Source: Nocardia sp. SYP-A9097
Lineage (GTDB): Bacteria > Actinomycetota > Actinomycetes > Mycobacteriales > Mycobacteriaceae
Reading direction: 5' to 3'
DNA: 64,000 bases
Assembly: GCF_009649815.1 (NCBI RefSeq)
Contig: NZ_WJIC01000005.1
Location: 310,001 to 374,000, forward strand
Below, one piece after another: positions 11,023 to 19,605 of this stretch. The stretch's first letter is position 1; every line of letters begins with the position of its first letter. A model generated the notes under the pieces. The model saw only the letters and a program-made list of their open reading frames with translations. It did not search any database and was not told where the DNA came from. Both the position numbers and the translations under genes were made by a program.

Positions 11023-12480
11023 TCAGGTGCGGCGAATCCGGCGGTAGGTGGGCGCGGCGGCCGCGGCGGCGGCGAGATGTGCTGCGAGCTCCGGAATGTC
11101 GCCGTTGTGCAGGGCGGCGATGGTGAGGCGAAGGTGATCGGTGTGTGGGTCGGTGACCTCGAATGGTCCGCCGGGCGCGGTTTTGATGCCGGAGGCGGCC
11201 AGGGAGATCATGGCGGCGTTCTCGTCGGCGACCGGGAGCCAGAGGTTGATGCCGTCGCCGCGTGCGACTGCGATGCCTTGGCGGGTAAGGGAATTGCGTA
11301 GGGCGTCGGCTCTGGTGCGATAGGTGGTGCGGGCGGTGGCCACGGTGGTGCGGGCGGTGTCGTCGGTGAGCATGTGGAGTAGGACGCGTTGGAGTAGGCG
11401 GCTGGTCCAGCCGGGGCCGAGCATGCGGCGTTCGATGACCGGGTCGAGGTAGTGGGCGGGGCCGCCGACTACGGCGAGGCGCAGGTCCGCGCCGTGGGAT
11501 TTGGAGTAGGAGCGGATGTGGACGGTTTTGGTGGGAAGGCGGCTGCCGATGGATCGGATGGGGGTCCGGGCGATGCCGTCGGAGTGGTCGTCCTCGATGA
11601 CGAGAAGCGTTGCGTCGGTGAGGATATCGGCGAGTTCGCGGACGCGGGTCGCGGAAAGGGAAGCGCCGGTGGGATTTTGGGCGCGGGGCTGGAGCAATAG
11701 GACGGTGGCGGAGTGGCGATGCAGGGCGTCGGCGAGCTCGCTCGGAAGTAGGCCGGATTCGTCCATGTGCACGGGGACCGGGCGCGCGCCCAGGCGGGAG
11801 AGCAGGTCGAGGAAGGGCGGGAAGCATGGGTTCTCCACGAGGACCGCGTCGCCGAGGCGGACATGGGCGGTCAGGAGGCGGTCCACGGCGTCGAGTGCCC
11901 CGTCCAGGACGGTGAAGCGTTCGGCTCGCATGGGCCAGTCGGCACGGACGGTGGCCTCGAGTTCGGGGAGGACCGGTTCGCCGAGGTAGGTGGCGGAGAG
12001 GTCGTCGATGGCGTTCTCGCCACCGAGGGCGCGCAGGGCGGCAGTGAGGTCGGGCAGGAGCGCCGGATCGGGTACGCCGCGGGACAGGTCGATGCGAAAG
12101 TTGTTGTCGGACTGGGAATGCAGGCGCCGGTAGCGGCCCGCGGCGGTGACGGGGGGTGGCTGCGGGGGTGTGCCGACGAAGGTTCCGGCACGACCGCGCG
12201 CCACGATGGCACCGGCGGCGGCGAGGGCGCGCCACGCCTGGTTGACGGTCGCGGGGGAGACCTTCAGGACCCGGGAGACCTCGCGGACGGTGGGGAGGCG
12301 GGTGCCGGGTGGGAGCGCGCCGGCGCGAATACGGCGGCTGACGGCGGCGGCTATGCCCGCGGCGGTGCGGTCGTGGACCCCCGACAGGAAATCGACGGCG
12401 TCGGGACCGGCCGGGACCGTCGCGGCGTTTACCGCGCTTTTCGGTACGACCGGGCCGAGTTCCGTTGTCACGCTTTTCAT
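11023..12480 (-). CDS. MocR-type (GntR plus aminotransferase) transcriptional regulator
   Basis: Two domains: a GntR winged helix (about residues 35-105, LPTVREVSRVLKVSPATVNQAWRAL read as two overlapping pieces) and a fold-type I aminotransferase domain (about 120-470) with the pyridoxal-phosphate lysine in SYSKSHGADLR and NPTGASL. MocR proteins use the aminotransferase domain as a sensor. It is divergent from the carbamoyl amidohydrolase and hydantoinase operon, which it probably controls through dyads in the 115-base gap. ATG 12480 was chosen; a GTG at 12495 would add five residues. Neither has a clear ribosome site. Confidence 0.88.
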   Translation of the reverse strand: MKSVTTELGPVVPKSAVNAATVPAGPDAVDFLSGVHDRTAAGIAAAVSRRIRAGALPPGTRLPTVREVSRVLKVSPATVNQAWRALAAAGAIVARGRAGTFVGTPPQPPPVTAAGRYRRLHSQSDNNFRIDLSRGVPDPALLPDLTAALRALGGENAIDDLSATYLGEPVLPELEATVRADWPMRAERFTVLDGALDAVDRLLTAHVRLGDAVLVENPCFPPFLDLLSRLGARPVPVHMDESGLLPSELADALHRHSATVLLLQPRAQNPTGASLSATRVRELADILTDATLLVIEDDHSDGIARTPIRSIGSRLPTKTVHIRSYSKSHGADLRLAVVGGPAHYLDPVIERRMLGPGWTSRLLQRVLLHMLTDDTARTTVATARTTYRTRADALRNSLTRQGIAVARGDGINLWLPVADENAAMISLAASGIKTAPGGPFEVTDPHTDHLRLTIAALHNGDIPELAAHLAAAAAAAPTYRRIRRT

Positions 12481-12533
12481 TCTGCGGTGGCGCACGCGCG
12501 GGGAACGGTGTCGTCCCCAGGATTTACGGTCAC

Positions 12534-12573
12534 GAAACTGTTTCCGTCAAGTTGTAACACAACGAAATTCGTT
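12534..12573. promoter_or_regulatory. cluster of three dyads, likely MocR operator
   Basis: GAAAC-t-GTTTC (12534-12544), GTTGT-aac-ACAAC (12551-12563) and AACGAA-a-TTCGTT (12561-12573) lie together in the AT-richer gap between the MocR gene and the amidohydrolase gene. GAAA..GTTTC recurs 30 bp apart, about three helical turns. Confidence 0.5.
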
Positions 12574-12594
12574 TCAGGTGCAGTATCACAAAGT

Positions 12595-13431
12595 ATGGCA
12601 ATCGTTCGAGCTGCGCTGGTCCAGACGAACTGGACCGGCGACAAAGAGTCCATGATCAAGGCGCATGAGGATTATGCGCGGCAGGCCGCTGCGGCCGGGG
12701 CGAAGGTGATCTGCTTCCAGGAGCTGTTCTACGGGCCGTATTTCTGCCAGGTCCAGGACGCCAAGTACTACGAATACGCCGAATCCGTACCTGGACCCAC
12801 GGTGGACCGGTTCGCGGCGCTGGCGCGCGAACTGGGCATGGTTATGGTGCTGCCGGTGTACGAGCAGGAGCAGTCCGGGCTGCTGTACAACACCGCGGCC
12901 GTGATCGACGCCGATGGCAGCTACCTCGGCAAGTACCGCAAGCATCACATTCCGCAGGTCAAGGGGTTCTGGGAGAAGTTCTACTTCCGCCCCGGAAATT
13001 CGGGCTGGCCGGTATTCGATACCGCGGTCGGCAAGGTCGGCGTCTACATCTGTTACGACCGGCACTTCCCCGAAGGCTGGCGGGCGCTGGGCCTGGCGGG
13101 CGCGGAGATCGTATTCAATCCCTCGGCGACCTCGCGCGGCCTGTCGAGTTACCTCTGGAAGTTGGAGCAGCCCGCCTCCGCGGTGGCCAATGAGTACTAC
13201 ATCGGGGCCATCAACCGGGTGGGCATCGAGGAACTCGGCGATGACGATTTCTACGGGACCAGTTACTTCGTCGATCCCGAGGGCAAATTCGTCGGTGAGG
13301 TCGCCTCGGACACCAGCCCGGAACTCGTCGTGCGCGACCTCGATATGGATTTGATCAAAGTGGTGCGCGATCGCTGGGCCTTCTATCGCGACCGCCGCCC
13401 GGACGCCTACGGACCGTTGGTGAACCCCTGA
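12595..13431 (+). CDS. nitrilase-superfamily N-carbamoyl amidohydrolase (beta-ureidopropionase type)
   Basis: A 278-residue carbon-nitrogen hydrolase with the Glu-Lys-Cys triad: E43 in CFQELFYGPYF, K116 in YRKHHIPQ and C153 in YICYDRHFPEGW. The FYFRPGN and HFPEGWR segments are typical of N-carbamoyl-beta-alanine or N-carbamoyl-D-amino acid hydrolases, which release ammonia, carbon dioxide and the amino acid. It is the first gene of the operon and overlaps the hydantoinase gene by TGATG. It likely performs the step after ring opening. Exact substrate (dihydropyrimidine or hydantoin derived) is inferred. Confidence 0.88.
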   Translation: MAIVRAALVQTNWTGDKESMIKAHEDYARQAAAAGAKVICFQELFYGPYFCQVQDAKYYEYAESVPGPTVDRFAALARELGMVMVLPVYEQEQSGLLYNTAAVIDADGSYLGKYRKHHIPQVKGFWEKFYFRPGNSGWPVFDTAVGKVGVYICYDRHFPEGWRALGLAGAEIVFNPSATSRGLSSYLWKLEQPASAVANEYYIGAINRVGIEELGDDDFYGTSYFVDPEGKFVGEVASDTSPELVVRDLDMDLIKVVRDRWAFYRDRRPDAYGPLVNP

Positions 13432-14849
13432 TGCGTACCTTCATTCACGGCGGAACGGTGGTGTCGCCCACCGGATCCCAATTGCTCGACGTCCTCATCG
13501 ACGGGGAAACCATTGCGGCAGTGGTGCAACCGGGTTCGACCGCGCTCGGTGCGGACCTGGCCGCGACCGCCGAGGTGGTCATCGACGCGACTGGCAAGTA
13601 TGTGATTCCCGGCGGCGTGGACTCGCACACCCATATGCAGATGCCGTTCGGCGGTACCGAAGCCTCGGACACCTTCGAGACCGGAACGCGCGCGGCGGCC
13701 TGGGGTGGCACCACCACCATCGTCGACTTCGCCATTCAGAAACCCGGTGAGCGCGTTCAGGACAGCCTGGCACTGTGGCATCAGAAGGCGTCCGGCAAAT
13801 GCGCCATCGACTACGGCTTCCACCAGATCATCGGTGACGTCAATACCGAATCCCTCAAGGGCATGGCGGAATTGGTGTCCGAGGGTGTCACCAGCTTCAA
13901 ACTGTTCATGGCGTACCCGGGCGTCTTCTACTCCGATGACGGCCAGATCCTGCGTGCCATGCAGACCGCCGGCGATCTCGGTGCGGTGCTGATGATGCAC
14001 GCGGAGAACGGGATTGCCATCGATGTGCTTGTCGAGCAGGCCGTACAGCGCGGCGACACAGCCCCGTACTTCCACGGCACCAGCAGGCCCTGGCAGCTGG
14101 AAGAGGAAGCCACCCACCGCGCCATCATGCTGGCGAACGTGACCGGTGCGCCGCTGTACATCGTGCACGTCTCCGCGAAGCAGGCCCTGGAACAGATCGC
14201 GACCGCACGCGGTAAGGGCCAGAACGTCTTTGGTGAAACCTGCCCGCAGTACCTGTACCTCTCCCTCGAAGAGCAGTTGGGCGCACCGGGTTTCGAGGGC
14301 GCGAAGTGGGTGTGCTCCACCCCGCTGCGCTCGCGCGAGGAGGGCCATCAGGACGAGCTGTGGCGGTACATCCGCACCGGCGACATCGCCAATGTCGCCA
14401 CCGATCACTGTCCCTTCTGCATGAAGGGCCAAAAAGAGCTCGGGCTGGGCGATTTCAGCAAGATTCCGAATGGGATCGGCGGCGTCGAACACCGCATGGA
14501 CCTGATGTTCCAGGGTGTCAAGGACGGCCGCATCTCCCTGGAGAAGTGGGTGGAGATCTGCTGCACCACACCCGCGCGCATGTTCGGCATGTACCCGCGC
14601 AAGGGCATTATCAGCCCCGGTGCGGACGCGGATGTGGTCATCTACGACCCCAACGGGCACACCAGTATCGGGCTCGGCAAGACCCATCACATGAATATGG
14701 ATTACTCCGCCTACGAGGGCTTCGAGATCGACGGGCATGTGGACACCGTGCTCTCACGCGGCCGGGTCATTGTCGACGGCGGGGAATACCGGGGCAGTAC
14801 CGGTCACGGCCGATTCGTGAAACGCGCACTGTCACAGCACCTCATCTGA
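13431..14849 (+). CDS. dihydropyrimidinase / D-hydantoinase
   Basis: A 472-residue amidohydrolase that opens cyclic ureides (5,6-dihydropyrimidines or hydantoins) to N-carbamoyl amino acids. The binuclear metal site is visible: HTH in GVDSHTHMQMPFGG, the lysine to be carbamylated in TSFKLFMAY, histidines in MMHAENG and YIVHVSAKQ, and the aspartate in ATDHCPF. Its start overlaps the stop of the upstream carbamoyl amidohydrolase, so the two enzymes are translationally coupled and probably act in sequence. Confidence 0.93.
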   Translation: MRTFIHGGTVVSPTGSQLLDVLIDGETIAAVVQPGSTALGADLAATAEVVIDATGKYVIPGGVDSHTHMQMPFGGTEASDTFETGTRAAAWGGTTTIVDFAIQKPGERVQDSLALWHQKASGKCAIDYGFHQIIGDVNTESLKGMAELVSEGVTSFKLFMAYPGVFYSDDGQILRAMQTAGDLGAVLMMHAENGIAIDVLVEQAVQRGDTAPYFHGTSRPWQLEEEATHRAIMLANVTGAPLYIVHVSAKQALEQIATARGKGQNVFGETCPQYLYLSLEEQLGAPGFEGAKWVCSTPLRSREEGHQDELWRYIRTGDIANVATDHCPFCMKGQKELGLGDFSKIPNGIGGVEHRMDLMFQGVKDGRISLEKWVEICCTTPARMFGMYPRKGIISPGADADVVIYDPNGHTSIGLGKTHHMNMDYSAYEGFEIDGHVDTVLSRGRVIVDGGEYRGSTGHGRFVKRALSQHLI

Positions 14850-14868
14850 TTCGAACGGAGAGTTCCGC

Positions 14869-15906
14869 ATGGATATCGGTGTGGTCCTGCAATGCACACC
14901 GCCCGCCTCCCGGGTGGTCGAGTTGGCGAGAGTGGCCGAGACGCACGGCTTCTCGCATGTGTGGACGTTCGACTCGCATCTGCTGTGGCAGGAGCCGTAT
15001 GTCATCTACAGCCAAATCCTGGCGGTGACCCGGAAAGTCGTGGTTGGGCCCATGGTGACCAATCCGTCCACCCGGGACTGGACGGTCACGGCGTCGGCCT
15101 TCGCCACGCTCAACGAGATGTATGGCAATCGCACCATCTGCGGTATCGGACGCGGTGATTCGGCCGTGCGCACGCTCGGCGGACGGCCCGCGAATCTGGC
15201 GACACTGCGCGAATCCATCGATGTCATCAGGGAACTCGGCAATGGGCACGCGGTCACCATCGGCGACACCACGGTCAGGTTGCCATGGGCGGGGGACTCG
15301 CGACTGCCGGTGTGGGTGGCCGGATATGGTCCGCGCGCACTGGATCTCATCGGTGAAGTAGCCGACGGGTACATTCTCCAGCTGGCCGATCCCGATATCA
15401 CCGCATGGACCATTGCCCGGGTGCGTGCCGCCGCCGAGCGTGCCGGGCGTGATCCGAACGAGGTGACCATCTGTGTCGCCGCACCCGCGTACATCACCGA
15501 CGGCAGCGAGTCCGGGCTGAAACACGCACGGGAGCAATGCCGTTGGTTCGGTGGCATGGTCGGCAACCACGTCGCGGATATCGTCACCAGATACGGCGCC
15601 GGCAGCGAGGTTCCGGCCGCGCTCACCGAATACATCGCGGGCCGGCAGGGTTACGACTACAACCAGCACGGCCGGGCCGGAAATACGCACGCGGACTTCG
15701 TCCCCGACACGATCGTGGACCGCTTCTGCCTCCTGGGCACGCCCGATGAGCACCTGGTGCGACTGCGCGAATTGGAGGCGCTCGGCGTCGACCAGTTCGC
15801 GGTGTACCTGCAGCACGATGCCAAGACCTCGACCCTCGAGGCATATGGCGAATCGGTGCTGCCGCGCCTGGCCCATCCGGTGACGGCGACAGCGAGCGCG
15901 TCGTGA
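14869..15906 (+). CDS. LLM-class F420-type oxidoreductase (TIGR03842-like)
   Basis: A 345-residue luciferase-like TIM barrel, starting MDIGVVLQCTPPASRVVELA and carrying VGPMVTNPSTRDW and GIGRGDSAVRTLGG, typical of the F420-linked subfamily that co-occurs with hydantoinase and pyrimidine-use genes. It would use reduced F420 (or FMN) for an oxidation or reduction step on the same substrate class. GGAGAG precedes ATG 14869. Its last codon overlaps the start of the permease gene. The precise reaction is unknown. Confidence 0.85.
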   Translation: MDIGVVLQCTPPASRVVELARVAETHGFSHVWTFDSHLLWQEPYVIYSQILAVTRKVVVGPMVTNPSTRDWTVTASAFATLNEMYGNRTICGIGRGDSAVRTLGGRPANLATLRESIDVIRELGNGHAVTIGDTTVRLPWAGDSRLPVWVAGYGPRALDLIGEVADGYILQLADPDITAWTIARVRAAAERAGRDPNEVTICVAAPAYITDGSESGLKHAREQCRWFGGMVGNHVADIVTRYGAGSEVPAALTEYIAGRQGYDYNQHGRAGNTHADFVPDTIVDRFCLLGTPDEHLVRLRELEALGVDQFAVYLQHDAKTSTLEAYGESVLPRLAHPVTATASAS

Positions 15907-16805
15907 CCACTGCTCTACCCAAGGCGCAACTCGCTCTACCGCAAGCCAGAGGACTGCTCTACCCCGTCGCCGCGCTCGGATTGCTTTTGGTGGCATGGGA
16001 ATTGGTGAAGGTGCTGGTGCCGGAGAACGGTGTCAGCATCGGCGATCAGCGTATCCTGCCGCGCACCTCGGCGGGTGCGCTGCCGCATGTGTGGGCGGTG
16101 TTCACGGTGCTGGGGGAGAAGGACGGTAAACGTACCGTCGGCGCGACCCTGCTGCACACCGCCGGATTCACGCTCGGGCTGGCGCTGCTCGCGCTCGTGC
16201 TCGGCACGATTGTCGGGGTCGCCCTGGCCGTGGTCATGCAGCGGTTCTCCTGGGTGGAGCGCGGCCTGCTGCCGTATGTGATTGTCTCCCAGACGGTTCC
16301 ACTGATCGCCCTCGCACCCCTGGTGGCCGGCTGGGGCGGCAAGATCCATATCGCCGGTCGGCCATGGGAACCATGGATGAGCATTGTGGTGATCGCCGCA
16401 TACTTGGTGTTCTTCCCGGTCGCCGTCGGCATGCTGCGCGGATTGCAGTCGCCCGCAAAAGCTTCGGTGGAACTCCTGCACAGCTGTGCCGCCGGATGGT
16501 GGCGCACGCTCATCCATCTGCGCCTGCCCGCCGCCATCCCGCATCTGCTGCCCGCGCTGCGCCTGGGTGCGGCCGCCGCGGTGATCGGCGTGGTCGTCGC
16601 CGAGATCTCCACCGGGACGGCGGGCGGTATCGGCCGTCAGATCATCGTCTTCTCCCAGCAGTCCACCGGTAATGCGGCCCGGTTGTATGCGGCGGTATTC
16701 GCGGCGGCCCTGCTCGGGGTGGTGCTCACCACGCTGGTGGGGCTGGCCGAGTTCGCCCTGCGCCGCTACAGCAGGCCCGGCCATTCGTCAGGAGGTACCC
16801 GTTGA
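15903..16805 (+). CDS. ABC importer permease (nitrate/taurine/thiamine-precursor class)
   Basis: A 300-residue inner-membrane permease with about six membrane segments and the cytoplasmic coupling loop near 190-215 (ELLHSCAAGWWRTLIHLRL), the EAA-like motif that contacts the ATPase. It overlaps the F420-type enzyme gene by four bases and the ATPase gene by four. With the second permease, the ATPase and the lipoprotein it forms a complete importer, probably for the cyclic ureide or its product. Compared with the second permease it has a longer segment of about 40 residues after the first helix. Confidence 0.88.
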   Translation: MTTALPKAQLALPQARGLLYPVAALGLLLVAWELVKVLVPENGVSIGDQRILPRTSAGALPHVWAVFTVLGEKDGKRTVGATLLHTAGFTLGLALLALVLGTIVGVALAVVMQRFSWVERGLLPYVIVSQTVPLIALAPLVAGWGGKIHIAGRPWEPWMSIVVIAAYLVFFPVAVGMLRGLQSPAKASVELLHSCAAGWWRTLIHLRLPAAIPHLLPALRLGAAAAVIGVVVAEISTGTAGGIGRQIIVFSQQSTGNAARLYAAVFAAALLGVVLTTLVGLAEFALRRYSRPGHSSGGTR

Positions 16806-17653
16806 CCGTCGAGACATCACTATCCGAAGACTCTTCGGCGACAGCGGATTCCGTGCCCGCCGTGGAATTGGGCGCTGTCGGGAAGATCTTCACCGCCGGA
16901 TCGGTGACCGCCTTGCAAGAGGTGAGCCTGACGGTCGCGGCGGGCGAATTCGTCTCCTTCATCGGGCCTTCCGGCTGCGGTAAGTCGACTTTGCTGCGCA
17001 TAGTCGCCGATCTCGAACAGCCGAGTTCGGGAACCGTTGTGGTGCACGGGAAGACCGCGCGCAAGGCCCGCCTCGACCAGGACTACGGCATCGCCTTCCA
17101 ACAGGCCGGTCTGCTGGACTGGCGCACCGTGCAGGAGAACGTCGAACTCCCACTGCAATTGCACGGCATAGGTAAACGCGAACGCCGCGCCCGCAGCGCC
17201 GAACTCCTCGAAATCACCGGCCTCACCGATTTCGCGCGCCGCTATCCGGCCGAACTGTCCGGCGGAATGCAGCAGCGCGTGGCTATCGCCCGCGCCCTGG
17301 CCCGCAAACCACCACTGCTGCTCATGGACGAACCCTTCGGCGCACTCGACGAAATGACGCGCGAACGGATGCAAGGCGAATTGCTTCGCATAGCCGAAGA
17401 GACCGGGGCCGCAGTTATTTTCGTGACGCACTCGATTCCGGAGGCGGTCTTCCTCTCGGATCGTGTCGTGGTCATGACACCGCGCCCCGGCCGCATCACC
17501 GCCGTGCTGGATACCGGCGGCTGGGACCGTGACGGCGAGACCGATGTGCGCTCCAGTGACGCCTTCTTCGCCTCGGTCGCCGCCGTCCGCGCGGCACTGC
17601 ACGAGGGCCACGGGACCGACCCGAGTGACACAGCGGGACGGGATATCCGGTGA
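16802..17653 (+). CDS. ABC importer ATPase
   Basis: A 283-residue cytoplasmic ATPase of the nitrate/sulfonate/pyrimidine-precursor group. Walker A GPSGCGKST (near residue 57), Q-loop AFQQAGLLDW, signature LSGGMQQRVAIARAL, Walker B LLLMDEPFGALDEMT and H-loop VTHSIPEA are all intact. The TTG start at 16802 follows a strong AGGAGGT ribosome site and overlaps the end of the first permease gene. Overlap with the next permease gene shows a tightly coupled operon. Confidence 0.92.
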   Translation: MTVETSLSEDSSATADSVPAVELGAVGKIFTAGSVTALQEVSLTVAAGEFVSFIGPSGCGKSTLLRIVADLEQPSSGTVVVHGKTARKARLDQDYGIAFQQAGLLDWRTVQENVELPLQLHGIGKRERRARSAELLEITGLTDFARRYPAELSGGMQQRVAIARALARKPPLLLMDEPFGALDEMTRERMQGELLRIAEETGAAVIFVTHSIPEAVFLSDRVVVMTPRPGRITAVLDTGGWDRDGETDVRSSDAFFASVAAVRAALHEGHGTDPSDTAGRDIR

Positions 17654-18423
17654 CCAGACTGCTCAAAACCGCGCTGCCGCCGGTGCTTTTCGGCGTGACA
17701 ATGCTCGTGCTCTGGCAGGTACTGACCGTGGCGGCGGGGGTGCCCTCCTTTCTGCTGCCCTCCCCGACCTCGATCGCGGACGCCTTCACCAGCAATTTCG
17801 ATGCCATTGCAAAGGCCGCCATAGCCACCGGAACCAATGCGCTCATCGGTCTCGTGGTGGGCGCCTTCATCGGGATCGCCGCCGCCATGGTGGCCGTGCG
17901 CTTCGAAGTGGTCGGCGGGCTGCTCGGTGCACTCGCAGCCGGTGCGGCAGCCGTGCCCATCGTGGCCCTGGCACCGCTGCTGAACTCCATGTACTCCACC
18001 ACCACCGACCTGCCCCGCCGACTGGTTGCCGCGATCGTGGTCTTCTTCCCCGTATTCGTCAGCACCGCAAGGGGATTGCGTCAGGTACCGCGCGTGCAGG
18101 ACGACCTCATGACCGCGTACGCCGCCACCGGCTGGCAGATCACCCGCACCGTACGCCTGCCCGCCGCGCTCCCACATCTGTTCACCGGCTTACGCATTGC
18201 CGCGCCGGGAGCGGTGATCGCCGCCATCATCGCCGAATACTTCGGCGGTCTACAGCACGGCCTCGGCAGCCGCATCACCTCCGCCGCCGCCAATACCGCC
18301 TATCCACGCGCCTGGGCCTATGTCGTGGCCGCCATGATCCTGGGCCTGATCTTCCTCGCCGCCGTCCTGCTGCTGGAACAACTCACCCGCCGACCCCGCA
18401 CCACCCTCTGGAGATCCGAATGA
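17650..18423 (+). CDS. ABC importer permease, second subunit
   Basis: A 257-residue permease with about six membrane segments and the coupling motif DLMTAYAATGWQITRTVRLP. It overlaps the ATPase gene (GTGA) and the lipoprotein gene (ATGA). With the first permease it would form a heterodimeric channel, as in ThiXYZ-type importers. High GC and normal codon use match its neighbours. Confidence 0.9.
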   Translation: MTRLLKTALPPVLFGVTMLVLWQVLTVAAGVPSFLLPSPTSIADAFTSNFDAIAKAAIATGTNALIGLVVGAFIGIAAAMVAVRFEVVGGLLGALAAGAAAVPIVALAPLLNSMYSTTTDLPRRLVAAIVVFFPVFVSTARGLRQVPRVQDDLMTAYAATGWQITRTVRLPAALPHLFTGLRIAAPGAVIAAIIAEYFGGLQHGLGSRITSAAANTAYPRAWAYVVAAMILGLIFLAAVLLLEQLTRRPRTTLWRSE

Positions 18424-19562
18424 GAAGTACCACACCCAAATATCGATTCCGGGCCTGTCTGGCCGTCGCGGCGCTGGGACTGGCAGCGCTGACGGCGTGC
18501 AGCACCACCGACAGCACCACCACCTCCGACGGCCTCACCAAGGTGAAGCTGCAACTGCAGTGGTTCAAACAGGGCCAGTTCGCCGGCTACCTGGCCGCTG
18601 TCGACCAGGGCTTCTACAAGGAGCAGGGCCTGGACGTCGAAATCCTCGACGGCGGAACCGATATCGTGCCGCAGACCGTCCTCGCACAGGGGCAGGCCGA
18701 CTACGCTATCGCCTGGGTGCCGAAGGCCCTGGCCTCCCGAGAGGCCGGAGCGGGCATCACCGATGTGGCGCAGATCTTCCAGCGTTCGGGCACCAAACAG
18801 GTGTCGTTCAAGAACGCGGGCATCAGCGGTCCCGGCGATCTGCGCGGCAAGAAGGTCGGAAACTGGGGCTACGGCAATGAATTCGAGCTCTTCGCGGGTA
18901 TGACCAAGGCGGGTATCGACCCGGCCAAAGACGTCAAGCTCGTCCAGCAGCAGTTCGATATGAACGCCTTCCTGGCGCACGATATCGATGCGGCACAGGC
19001 CATGTCGTACAACGAGTACGCGCAGCTGCTCGAGGTCGAGAACCCGGCCACCGGAAAGCTCTACACCGCAGACGATTTCGCCACCATCGACTGGAACGAC
19101 CAGGGTGTGGCCATGCTGCAGGACGCCATCTGGGCGAACACGTCCAAGCTGAAGGACACTAAATACGCCGATCAGACGGTGAAGTTCATCGCCGCCTCGC
19201 TGAAGGGCTGGGCTTTCTGCCGTGACAATGTCGACAAGTGCCGCGATATCACCGTGGCCGCGGGCTCGACGCTCGGTGCGAGCCATCAGCAGTGGCAGAT
19301 CACCGAGATCAACAAGCTGATCTGGCCCTCGCCCAATGGGATCGGAATGATGGACAAGGCCGCGTGGGATCGCACCGTCACCATCGCCAGATCCACCAAG
19401 AATCAAGAGGGCGCGACAGTGCTCACCAAGGATCCGGACGCGGACGCGTACTCCACCGAGTACGTCACCAAAGCGCTGGATCTCTTGAAATCGCAGGGTC
19501 TGGATGTGAACGGCGGCGGCTACACCGCGAAGCCGGTGACCCTCGTCGAGGGCGGTAAGTAG
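18420..19562 (+). CDS. ABC importer substrate-binding lipoprotein (NMT1/THI5-like)
   Basis: A 380-residue lipoprotein: signal peptide with lipobox LTAC (GLAALTACSTTDS), then a periplasmic-binding fold of the NMT1/SsuA group starting VKLQLQWFKQGQFAGYLAA. Members bind thiamine pyrimidine precursors, riboflavin or pyrimidine-like compounds. The WFKQGQFAGY signature is shared with riboflavin and pyrimidine binders, in line with a cyclic ureide substrate. It is the last gene of the operon; ATG 18420 overlaps the permease stop. Confidence 0.9.
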   Translation: MRSTTPKYRFRACLAVAALGLAALTACSTTDSTTTSDGLTKVKLQLQWFKQGQFAGYLAAVDQGFYKEQGLDVEILDGGTDIVPQTVLAQGQADYAIAWVPKALASREAGAGITDVAQIFQRSGTKQVSFKNAGISGPGDLRGKKVGNWGYGNEFELFAGMTKAGIDPAKDVKLVQQQFDMNAFLAHDIDAAQAMSYNEYAQLLEVENPATGKLYTADDFATIDWNDQGVAMLQDAIWANTSKLKDTKYADQTVKFIAASLKGWAFCRDNVDKCRDITVAAGSTLGASHQQWQITEINKLIWPSPNGIGMMDKAAWDRTVTIARSTKNQEGATVLTKDPDADAYSTEYVTKALDLLKSQGLDVNGGGYTAKPVTLVEGGK

Positions 19563-19569
19563 CCTTTTG

Positions 19570-19605
19570 CTGACCGCCCGTCATAGAATCTGGCCATGCG
19601 GTCAG
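19570..19605. promoter_or_regulatory. candidate TetR operator overlapping the regulator start
   Basis: CTGACCGC (19570-19577) and GCGGTCAG (19598-19605) are perfect inverted 8-mers. GCGGTCAG recurs at 19618-19625, 20 bp on. The right half covers the ATG at 19596, fitting autoregulation. Confidence 0.5.

Noticed and set aside
17529..18419. Upstream half of a 677-codon plus-strand frame
   Set aside because: It overlaps the ATPase and second permease genes in another frame. The binding lipoprotein starts at 18420 with a lipobox.
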